A stretch of 64,000 bases of DNA from Cyanobacteria bacterium UBA2566. Its GTDB lineage: Bacteria; Cyanobacteriota; Cyanobacteriia; Cyanobacteriales; Desertifilaceae. The notes under the pieces are model-generated. The model was given only the letters and a program-made list of their open reading frames with translations. It did not search any database and was not told the DNA's origin. Below, one piece after another: positions 14,884-23,077 of this stretch. The number at the start of each line of letters is the position of its first letter. The stretch's first letter is position 1. A program made the position numbers and the translations under genes. The stretch lies in the NCBI GenBank assembly GCA_002340255.1, contig DDLS01000209.1:8438-72437 (forward strand). Reading direction: 5' to 3'.

Positions 14884-17800
14884 ATGCTTCATCCCCTTCC
14901 ATCTTCACCGACTAGACTCATTATCGCCCATCCCCAACCGGAATCTTTAGCGTGGCTCTCTACCTTTCTACTCGAACAAGGGTATCATATCGAATGGGCT
15001 ACCGTTCCTTCCCAAGTGATTCCCTTGCTTGATACGGTAGATCCGAGTTTGATCTTTGTAGAAGTGAGTATCCCCAGCTTTCTCGCCCTGGAACTGTGTG
15101 AGTCCCTTCACACCGATCCGAGTTATAAAAATGTACCTATTTTTGCCCTAAATTCCTCCGGTACTTCCGTGGATAGAATTGCCTTTTTTGAGGCTGGAGT
15201 TAAGGATTATCTGGTGTGTCCCCTCAGCTTAGTTGAACTGCGCGTTAAAGTCGAGAGTTATATTCAATACAACAGAAAAGACAAAGAACACCTCGCTTTA
15301 TGGCGATCGCTCCAGAAAAAAGACTATATCATTGAACAACTTGAAGCCAGTTGGGTCTTATCAGAAGAACGATTTCATAAAATCTTCTTTTCTAGTCCAA
15401 GTTTGCTATTTTTGATGAGCTACGATCGGGGAATTATATTAGAAATAAATGAACATTTCATGGCATATACTGGCTACGATAGGACGGAGGTGATTGGGGA
15501 AAAAATATCTAACTTAAAGTCATTTTTATTCTCTAAAGATTGGGATTCTTTAGTTCAGCAACTTGAACAAAGAAAAGAGCTGTCTAATATTGAAATTGTC
15601 TTCAACAACAAGGACAATCAACAAAGAATTGGTTTGATCTCAGCCCAAGTTATTAAACTAGGGGGCCAAAAGTATTTATTGTTTAATATTAATGATGTCA
15701 CTGAATTAACACACTCTAAGCAGTTATTACAAAACTCCGAAAATCAGCTTTTAGCAATGTTTGGGGCGATGGAGGAAGCGATTATGGTCTTTAACTATGA
15801 AGGGGACTGTATTAAAATTGCCCCCACTCGCTCTCCCATTAGTTTGTACCACCAGAAACAAAAATTACCTCAAAAAACTGAATATATTATTCCCTCTCAA
15901 ATTGCTGAATTTAAAAAGTATTGGACGCGGTATGTTATCGATCGCAGAACAACCATAGAAAACCTTGAATATTGTTGGCCAATTGAAGGACAAGAACATT
16001 GGTTTATGTCCACAATTTCTCCTTTAAACAAAGATACAGCCATTTGGGTTTCCCGTGAAATTACTCATCGAAAAGAGACGGAAAGAAAACTCGGGTTACT
16101 GGAAAGAGCGATCGCCGCCAGCACCAATGGTATTACTATTAGTGACTCCACTAAACCCGGAAATCCGATCATCTACGTCAATTCCGGATTTGAAAAACTA
16201 ACTGGTTATACAAAAGCTGAAATTCTTGGTCGAACTTGTACCATTTTGCAAGGAGACGATCGGGATCAATCCGCATTAACGATTTTAAGAAAAGCTCTAA
16301 AAGAGAAAAAAGCTTGCCGAATTACTCTCAAAAATCACCGCAAAGATGGCACAGTTTTCTGGAATGACCTCTCCTTATCGCCCATTTTCAACGAACAACA
16401 AGAACTCGTCTATTATATCGGTGTGCAAACCGATGTTACTGAACTACAGTTGGCTAAAGATACCCTCAATCAACAATATCATTTGTTGGAACAAGAAATA
16501 GAAGAGCGCAAACGAATCGAGTTTGCACTGCGGAAAAGTGAAATGAAGTATCGCCAATTGGTGGATTCGGCTAATAGTATCATATTACAAGTTGATTGTA
16601 AAGGAAACGTTGTATTTTTTAATGAATTTGCCCAACGTTTTTTTGGGTATACCGAAGCAGAAATTATAGGTCAAAATGTTAAAGGTACAATTGTGCCGAT
16701 CCAAGATACAGAGGGCAATATTTTACACTCGACAATCGACCATATTTTAGAGAACACAGACCAGTATGTTACCTATGAAAACGAAAATCAACTCAAAAAT
16801 GGCGATCGCGTTTGGATTGAATGGACGAATCGCATACTCTATAATGAATCTGGAGACATAACGGGCATACTCAGTGTAGGAATGGATGCCACAGCCCGGA
16901 AACAGACTCAACTAGCCCTACAAAGTGCCAAACAAGCAGCAGAAATTGCCAATCAAACCAAAAGCCAATTTATTGCTCGTATGAGTCATGAATTACGCAC
17001 TCCTCTGAATGCAATCTTAGGATTCACTCAAATTCTGAGGCGAGAATGTCTTGCAAATTCTGAACACCAGGAATATTTGCAAATTATCAATCGCAGTGGA
17101 GAGCATTTATTAGACCTGATTAATGATATCCTGTCCCTATCTAAAATTGAAGCCGGTAAAATTAGTCTCGAAGAAAGCTACTTCAATTTACATCGTTTAT
17201 TCGATGAAGTGCAGGATATTTTAAAACTCAAAGCTGACCAGAAAGGCATTCTGGTATCAACCACTATTAATCCCAACGTTCCGGATTGGGTGATTGCGGA
17301 TCAGAGAAAACTGCGGCAAATTTTGATCAATTTATTATCCAATAGCCTAAAATTCACCCATCAAGGAGAAGTGAAACTTCGAGTGTTTCCTGCACCTCAG
17401 AGTAATCAGCTTCCGATCCAAGACTATATCTGGGAAATCCAAGATACGGGTGAAGGAATAGACTCACAGGAATTACCCTTATTATTTGAACCTTTTATGC
17501 AAACCAGCTCCGGGGTGAAATCTGGACAAGGGACGGGGTTAGGTTTGACCATTTGTAAACAACTGCTTCAACTGATGGGAGGGGATATTCATATCTCTTC
17601 CCAAGTGGGAATGGGAACCTTAGTCAGAGTCCGACTGCCCTTACGAACAGTACATGCGGAAGAGATTCCAGAGCAGAGAGTGGAAAAACAGGCGATCGCC
17701 TTAGCACCCAACCAACCCATCTACCGGATTTTAGTGGTTGATGACCATTGGGAAAATCGGCGACTGTTATTAAAACAACTCCAGCTTCTAGGATTTGAGC

Positions 17801-18378
17801 TGCACGAAGCCGAAAATGGAGAACAAGCCTTAGACTTATGGAGAAGTTGGTCTCCCGATCTGATCTGGATGGATCTACGAATGCCAGTGATGGATGGGTA
17901 TCAAGCCACTCGCTTGATTCGGATGCAAGAACAAAACACCGGCCGAGCTGCCATTCCGATTTTAGCCCTCACAGCCAGCGCTTTGGAAGAAGACCAAATC
18001 TTGATCGAAGAGGCTGGATGTAACGAATTGGTTTATAAACCGGTTACCCAAGCCGTTTTATTAGACAAAATGAGTCATTATTTAAGTGTAGAGTACGTCT
18101 ATGAAACCCGTGACGATCTGGAAATGATTGCACACCCGATCGATCAGACAGAAGCACTATTAAATGGAAAGCAGTTAATGAAGATGCCGATGGATTGGCT
18201 TAATCAGCTACATCAAGCTGCCACTCAAGCCGATGAAGAGTTTATTCAAAAACTATTGCAAGAGATTCCGGAGGCTGAGTCCGACTTAAGGGAGGCGATC
18301 GCCGATTTACTCCACCATTACCGCCTAGATCGGATTCTTGATGCTACCCTAGAGGCAATCGAGGGTTTGGCGTATTGA
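14884..18378 (+). CDS. Hybrid sensor histidine kinase with degenerate receiver, PAS/LOV-like and receiver domains
   Basis: A 1164-residue cytoplasmic multi-domain kinase. Order: receiver-like domain (1-125), PAS (about 150-275), weak PAS (285-395), LOV-like PAS (400-515), PAS (545-670), HisKA with phosphoacceptor His702 (ARMSHELRTPLNAIL), HATPase (NSLKFT, DTGEGI, GTGLGLTICKQL), receiver with Asp997 (LIWMDLRMPVMDGY) and a helical C-terminal tail. The N-terminal receiver has Glu in place of the phosphoacceptor Asp (IFVEVSIPS), lacks the acidic pair and has Cys where Lys is expected (DYLVCPLS), so it should not be phosphorylated normally. ATG at 14884 is preferred over an upstream TTG because GGGAG precedes it. 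The REC-PAS-cyclase gene follows by 103 bases, so both may serve one pathway. Confidence 0.9.
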   Translation: MLHPLPSSPTRLIIAHPQPESLAWLSTFLLEQGYHIEWATVPSQVIPLLDTVDPSLIFVEVSIPSFLALELCESLHTDPSYKNVPIFALNSSGTSVDRIAFFEAGVKDYLVCPLSLVELRVKVESYIQYNRKDKEHLALWRSLQKKDYIIEQLEASWVLSEERFHKIFFSSPSLLFLMSYDRGIILEINEHFMAYTGYDRTEVIGEKISNLKSFLFSKDWDSLVQQLEQRKELSNIEIVFNNKDNQQRIGLISAQVIKLGGQKYLLFNINDVTELTHSKQLLQNSENQLLAMFGAMEEAIMVFNYEGDCIKIAPTRSPISLYHQKQKLPQKTEYIIPSQIAEFKKYWTRYVIDRRTTIENLEYCWPIEGQEHWFMSTISPLNKDTAIWVSREITHRKETERKLGLLERAIAASTNGITISDSTKPGNPIIYVNSGFEKLTGYTKAEILGRTCTILQGDDRDQSALTILRKALKEKKACRITLKNHRKDGTVFWNDLSLSPIFNEQQELVYYIGVQTDVTELQLAKDTLNQQYHLLEQEIEERKRIEFALRKSEMKYRQLVDSANSIILQVDCKGNVVFFNEFAQRFFGYTEAEIIGQNVKGTIVPIQDTEGNILHSTIDHILENTDQYVTYENENQLKNGDRVWIEWTNRILYNESGDITGILSVGMDATARKQTQLALQSAKQAAEIANQTKSQFIARMSHELRTPLNAILGFTQILRRECLANSEHQEYLQIINRSGEHLLDLINDILSLSKIEAGKISLEESYFNLHRLFDEVQDILKLKADQKGILVSTTINPNVPDWVIADQRKLRQILINLLSNSLKFTHQGEVKLRVFPAPQSNQLPIQDYIWEIQDTGEGIDSQELPLLFEPFMQTSSGVKSGQGTGLGLTICKQLLQLMGGDIHISSQVGMGTLVRVRLPLRTVHAEEIPEQRVEKQAIALAPNQPIYRILVVDDHWENRRLLLKQLQLLGFELHEAENGEQALDLWRSWSPDLIWMDLRMPVMDGYQATRLIRMQEQNTGRAAIPILALTASALEEDQILIEEAGCNELVYKPVTQAVLLDKMSHYLSVEYVYETRDDLEMIAHPIDQTEALLNGKQLMKMPMDWLNQLHQAATQADEEFIQKLLQEIPEAESDLREAIADLLHHYRLDRILDATLEAIEGLAY

Positions 18379-18481
18379 ACTGAGGATCGATCCAAATGTT
18401 ATAACGGGGAAAAGGCGATCGAGGCTCAGAAAGTTCGACTATTGTGTTCACACCCCCCATTTTTCTTTGGGATTTCCGATC

Positions 18482-19984
18482 ATGCAAGACCATACCGTTT
18501 TACCCTTGTCTAAGGATATTTTAGTCGTTGATGATAACCCGAATAACATTCGATTTTTATCCCATATTCTCACTCAACAAGGGTATCGTGTCCGCAAAGC
18601 TATTAATGGCGAATTAGCACTCAATGCTGTGCGTTCTTCTCAACCGGATTTAATCTTGCTCGATATTATGATGCCAGATATCAATGGTTATGAACTGTGT
18701 GAAGCGATTAAATCCCATCCAGAATATCGAGCAATTCCTGTTATTTTTGTCAGTGCATTAGGGAGCGATTTAGATAAAACAAGAGCCTTTCAAGTAGGAG
18801 GGAACGACTATATTACCAAACCGCTTCAAGTCACGGAAATTCTCTCAAAAATCAACATTCAACTGAGCTTGCTTAACCTTCAAGAATTGCTTACACAGGA
18901 AGCTCAAGCTCGCCAAAAAGCGGAAGAAAACTATCGCAGTATTTTTGAAAATGCTATTGATGGCATGTTTCAAACCACTCCAGAGGGGCAATTTGTGAAA
19001 GCGAATTTAGCTCTAGCGAAACTCTATGGATATGATTCTCCAGAGGACTTAATTGAAACAATACCCAATATTAATGAAAATTTTTATGTCCGTCCTCAAC
19101 GGCGAGATGAGTTTTTAGCCTATATGGAAATTTATGATTTTGTTGAGGAATTTGAATCAGAAATATATTGTAAGAACGGGGATAAAATCTGGATTTCCGA
19201 GAGTGTCCGTAAAGTCAAAGGTGAGAATGGCGATCTACTGTACTTTGAAGGAACAGTTCGCAATGTTACCGAAAAAAGGAAGATCGAAGAAGAATTACGC
19301 AAACAAAGAACAATATCAGAAAAGTTGCTTTTAAATATCCTTCCTCAATATATTGCCGAGAAGCTCAAAAAAAATCGCCATACTATTGCCGATTACTTGC
19401 CTGAAGTCACTGTTTTATTTGCCGACTTAGTTGGCTTCACAGAACTTTCGGCGAAAATAGACCCGACTGAATTAGTGGATTTGTTGAATCAAATATTTTC
19501 TGAATTTGATAAACTAACGCAGCATTATGGGCTAGAAAAAATAAAGACGATTGGTGATTCCTATATGGTGGTCGGAGGCTTGCCTGTTTACCAGAATATA
19601 CAAGAGGAAAAATCTATTAAAAGAGTTGCAAACTTGGCTTTAGATATGCAGGAAGTCATCAAAGATTTTAATCGTCCTTGTGTCCTAGAAAATCGGTTGG
19701 AACTGCGCAATAGTCAACCCTTTCAACTGCGAATTGGTATCAATACGGGGCCGGTAGTTGCTGGGGTTATTGGAGTTAGTAAATTGCAATTGGATTTGTG
19801 GGGAGATACGGTTAACGTAGCGTCTCGGATGGAATCTCAAGGTTTACCCGGTAAGATTCAAGTGACTCAAGCCACCTACGATCAATTACAAGATACATTT
19901 ATTTTAGAAAAACGAGGCTCATTTACGGTGAAAGGACGAGGAAGAATGACGACTTATTGGCTATTGAGTGAGCGGGAAGGATGA
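18482..19984 (+). CDS. REC-PAS class III adenylate/guanylate cyclase
   Basis: A 500-residue protein. The receiver (10-130) has phosphoacceptor Asp61 (LILLDIMMPDINGYE) and Lys in DYITKPL. A PAS domain spans about 145-265, followed by a coiled linker and a class III cyclase domain (about 305-495). Metal-binding Asp residues are in LFADLVGFTELS and IKTIGDSYMV. The Lys of EKIKTIGD together with Asp in LDLWGDTVNVASRME fits adenylate rather than guanylate specificity. All catalytic elements appear intact. ATG at 18482 is chosen over a TTG at 18467. The gene follows the hybrid kinase gene and overlaps the next gene by four bases. Phosphorylation of Asp61 probably tunes cAMP synthesis. Confidence 0.9.
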   Translation: MQDHTVLPLSKDILVVDDNPNNIRFLSHILTQQGYRVRKAINGELALNAVRSSQPDLILLDIMMPDINGYELCEAIKSHPEYRAIPVIFVSALGSDLDKTRAFQVGGNDYITKPLQVTEILSKINIQLSLLNLQELLTQEAQARQKAEENYRSIFENAIDGMFQTTPEGQFVKANLALAKLYGYDSPEDLIETIPNINENFYVRPQRRDEFLAYMEIYDFVEEFESEIYCKNGDKIWISESVRKVKGENGDLLYFEGTVRNVTEKRKIEEELRKQRTISEKLLLNILPQYIAEKLKKNRHTIADYLPEVTVLFADLVGFTELSAKIDPTELVDLLNQIFSEFDKLTQHYGLEKIKTIGDSYMVVGGLPVYQNIQEEKSIKRVANLALDMQEVIKDFNRPCVLENRLELRNSQPFQLRIGINTGPVVAGVIGVSKLQLDLWGDTVNVASRMESQGLPGKIQVTQATYDQLQDTFILEKRGSFTVKGRGRMTTYWLLSEREG

Positions 19985-20844
19985 GGACTCAATCTCGTTG
20001 GGTAGGTTGGTGCTGGGCATCTATTTGTATTTTGCTTTGGGGTTCGGCTTTTCCGGGAGTTCGTTATGTTGTGCAAACGATTCATCCGCTCAATTTCGTG
20101 GCGTTTAGATTTTTAATTGCTTCTTTGGGACTAGCGGTGTTTGCTATGATTTCTGGGAAAATTCGTCGCCCCCATTCGTCCGATTTACCCCGATTATTAC
20201 TCCAAGGATGTTTAGGGGTTTCTTTCTATCATTTACTCTTATCTTGGGGACAAACGGTGGTTCCCGCAGGTACGGCAAGTATTTTAAATGCTTCTAGTCC
20301 CTGTATAGCAGCGATTCTCGCCGCTACGATTCTCAAGGAATCCTTACCGCTTCAAGGGTGGTTAGGAATGGCTTTGGGGTTAGGAGGAATCGTGTTAATT
20401 GTTCTGGGAAAAGGACAAGATTTGACTTTTGCTCTATCCTCTGGGCTGATTTTAATGGCAGCGTTTTCTCAAGGCTTCTATTTTGTCCTTCAGCGACCGT
20501 TTTTTGAGCGCTATTCTCCTTTAGAATTAGCGAGTTATACGGTCTGGTTTGGGACTCTACCCATTCTGTTCTTTGTCCGATTTCCTGATACGCTGAAAGT
20601 GGGTTTAGTGGTGGGTTATTTGGGGATTTTTCCCGGTGCGATCGCCTATATCGCTTGGACGTATACCTTAGCACACTTATCCACGGCCCAAGCTTCTAGT
20701 TTTCTCTATTTAGTGCCAATTATCGCTACCACAATCGGTTGGCTGGTTTTGGGAGAATCCTTAACTCTGACTGTGGCGATCGCAGGTGCTATGATTCTGA
20801 TGGGTGTATTTTGGGTCAATCAGAGCCAGAGCAAGGTAAACTGA
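19981..20844 (+). CDS. EamA/DMT family transporter
   Basis: A 287-residue protein with ten hydrophobic helices and two EamA repeats. The first repeat begins at CILLWGSAFPGVRYV; the second starts near SSGLILMAAFSQGFYFVLQ and ends with a QASSFLYLVPIIATTIGWL motif. The drug/metabolite transporter family exports amino acids or other metabolites, but substrate cannot be assigned. The ATG overlaps the cyclase stop (ATGA), indicating translational coupling. This is notable because a transporter is not an obvious partner for a cyclase. Confidence 0.85.
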   Translation: MRTQSRWVGWCWASICILLWGSAFPGVRYVVQTIHPLNFVAFRFLIASLGLAVFAMISGKIRRPHSSDLPRLLLQGCLGVSFYHLLLSWGQTVVPAGTASILNASSPCIAAILAATILKESLPLQGWLGMALGLGGIVLIVLGKGQDLTFALSSGLILMAAFSQGFYFVLQRPFFERYSPLELASYTVWFGTLPILFFVRFPDTLKVGLVVGYLGIFPGAIAYIAWTYTLAHLSTAQASSFLYLVPIIATTIGWLVLGESLTLTVAIAGAMILMGVFWVNQSQSKVN

Positions 20845-20889
20845 TGAATCGCGATCGCCTGAAATTTGCTGTGGAAACGTCCGGGTTAT

Positions 20890-23028
20890 ATGTCTACATT
20901 CCTCTTAGAAGTTGGTACAGAAGAACTCCCTGCTGATTTTATCACCAGTGCGATTGAGCAGTGGCGATCGCTCATTGGCCAAAGTTTAGCAGACGAACTG
21001 CTTACTCCCGAAAGTATCGAGGTGTACGCGACTCCCCGTCGTCTGTCTGTACTCATTGATGGACTACCCCAGCAACAACCTGACCGAGAAGAAGAAGTCA
21101 AAGGCCCTCCCGCTAAAGCTGCATTTAAGGACGGGAAACCGACCAAGGCCGCAGAAGGATTTGCTAAAAAGCAAGGGGTAAAGGTAGAGGATTTCGAGAT
21201 TCGACCGACGGAAAAGGGCGATTTTGTCTTTATTCGCAAACAAATCCCCGGACGCTTGGTTTCGGAACTCTTGAGTGCATGGGTTCCCCAATGGATTTCT
21301 GGGTTAGAAGGACGACGGTTTATGCGTTGGGGAGATGGTCAAATTCGCTTTCCCCGTCCCATTCGCTGGTTAGTGGCGCTGTTCGATGAGCAGCTCCTGC
21401 CGATTGTACTCGAAAATGGTTCTACTGAGATTGTTGGCGATCGCCTCTCCTATGGCCATCGCGTCCTCCATCCTCAACCCGTGAGTCTTGAGCAAGCTTC
21501 GGACTATCTACAAGCTATGGAGTCGATTTTTATTCAAGTTGACCCACAAAAGCGCGAAGAAACCATCAAAACTCAAGTCCAAGCGTGCGCGGAAAAGTTA
21601 GGCGGATATGCACGAATTTCCCCCGATTTACTCGCAGAAGTCACCAACTTAGTCGAATATCCTACCGCAGTCGCGGGCAAGTTTGATGACCAATTTCTGC
21701 AACTCCCCACGGAAGTGACGACGATGGAAATGGAGTCCCATCAACGCTATTTTCCCGTATTTAAATCCCCAGAATCAGCAGAACTCTTGCCCTATTTTAT
21801 TACCGTTTCTAATGGTGACCCTGCCAAATCTGACCCGATCGCCCAGGGAAATGAGCGGGTGATTCGCGCTAGACTGGCTGATGGTCAGTTTTTCTATCAA
21901 GCGGATTTAGCTAAACCCCTAGAACGTTATGTCGATCAGTTAGAAGCAGTCACATTTCAGGAAAAATTAGGCTCAGTTCGAGATAAAGTCGAGCGTATTC
22001 GGACTTGTGTTCGGGTTTTGGCCGAACAACTCCAGTTAACAGAATCAGAGCGGGAATTATGCGATCGCACAGCTCTATTATGTAAAGCAGATTTAGTCAC
22101 GCAAATGGTGTACGAGTTCCCAGAGTTGCAGGGAGTGATGGGGGAAAAATATGCTCGTACCAGTGGAGAACCGGAAGCCGTTGCTACCGGTATTGTAGAG
22201 CATTATCTACCCAAAGGTGCTGGGGATAGTTTACCGCAAACTATGGTCGGTCAAGTTGTCGGAATGGGCGATCGCCTGGATACATTAATCAGTATCTTTA
22301 GTTTAGGCATGATTCCCAGTGGCTCCTCCGATCCCTTCGCCCTCAGACGCGCAGCCAATGCCATCATTAGTATTACCTGGGAGGGCTATTTACCCCTGGA
22401 TCTGCATCAACTCCTGGTGGATAGTGTAGCCTCCTGCTGGCCCAATAGCGACCTTCCCAATTTAGTCCCCACCTTAGAAGAGTTTTTCCTGCAACGCATC
22501 CGCACCCAACTCCAGGAAGACAAAAGCATTGATTACGATCTCGTGAATGCCGTTTTAGGGGAAGATGACCCCGAATATGCCAGTCGCGGATTAGCCGATC
22601 TGCTAGACTTGCTCAAACGCGCCCTATTTTTGCAAGAAATCCGCACATCTGGACAGTTAGACGCAATTTACGCCACCGTCAACCGTTCTACTCGGTTAGC
22701 GGTTAAGGGAAGTTTGGACAAAGAACAACTCGATCCCGTGGGAGTGGTGAAACCCGACTTATTCGAGCAAGCGTCAGAACAAGCCTTTTACGATGCCATG
22801 GTCAAAATTGTGCCCCAAACCCAACGCTGTCAAGAAACGCGCAACTATCAAGATTTGGTCAATGCTTTAGGGGAAATTGCCCCTACGGTGAGTCGCTTCT
22901 TCGATGGCGAAGATAGCGTGCTGGTGATGGCGGAAGATGCAAAGATACAAACCAACCGGTTGAATTTACTGGGAATTTTGCGAAATCATGCGCGGGTTTT
23001 GGCGGATTTTGGGGCGATCGTCAATTAA
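20890..23028 (+). CDS. glyS: Glycine--tRNA ligase beta subunit
   Basis: A 712-residue protein with the hallmark N-terminus TFLLEVGTEELPADFI, the RRFMRWGDGQIRFPRPIRWL block, the MESHQRYFP motif near residue 280, an HD-like stretch and a C-terminal anticodon-binding-like region (FFDGEDSVLVMAED). It forms the alpha2-beta2 bacterial-type enzyme with GlyQ, which is not in this window. The ATG at 20890 gives the conserved N-terminus; a TTG 24 bases upstream would add eight unrelated residues. It follows the EamA gene by 45 bases. Confidence 0.96.
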   Translation: MSTFLLEVGTEELPADFITSAIEQWRSLIGQSLADELLTPESIEVYATPRRLSVLIDGLPQQQPDREEEVKGPPAKAAFKDGKPTKAAEGFAKKQGVKVEDFEIRPTEKGDFVFIRKQIPGRLVSELLSAWVPQWISGLEGRRFMRWGDGQIRFPRPIRWLVALFDEQLLPIVLENGSTEIVGDRLSYGHRVLHPQPVSLEQASDYLQAMESIFIQVDPQKREETIKTQVQACAEKLGGYARISPDLLAEVTNLVEYPTAVAGKFDDQFLQLPTEVTTMEMESHQRYFPVFKSPESAELLPYFITVSNGDPAKSDPIAQGNERVIRARLADGQFFYQADLAKPLERYVDQLEAVTFQEKLGSVRDKVERIRTCVRVLAEQLQLTESERELCDRTALLCKADLVTQMVYEFPELQGVMGEKYARTSGEPEAVATGIVEHYLPKGAGDSLPQTMVGQVVGMGDRLDTLISIFSLGMIPSGSSDPFALRRAANAIISITWEGYLPLDLHQLLVDSVASCWPNSDLPNLVPTLEEFFLQRIRTQLQEDKSIDYDLVNAVLGEDDPEYASRGLADLLDLLKRALFLQEIRTSGQLDAIYATVNRSTRLAVKGSLDKEQLDPVGVVKPDLFEQASEQAFYDAMVKIVPQTQRCQETRNYQDLVNALGEIAPTVSRFFDGEDSVLVMAEDAKIQTNRLNLLGILRNHARVLADFGAIVN

Positions 23029-23039
23029 CCTCCGTGTCC

Positions 23040-23054
23040 AGAAACCGGGTTTCT
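23040..23054. repeat. AGAAACCGGGTTTCT palindromic repeat
   Basis: A perfect 7-bp-arm palindrome located between the convergent glyS and kinase genes. Further copies are at 24985-24999, 25034-25048 and, with one change, 25683-25697. Confidence 0.75.
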
Positions 23055-23077
23055 AGTCCCTAGCAGTGGGGGCGGGT

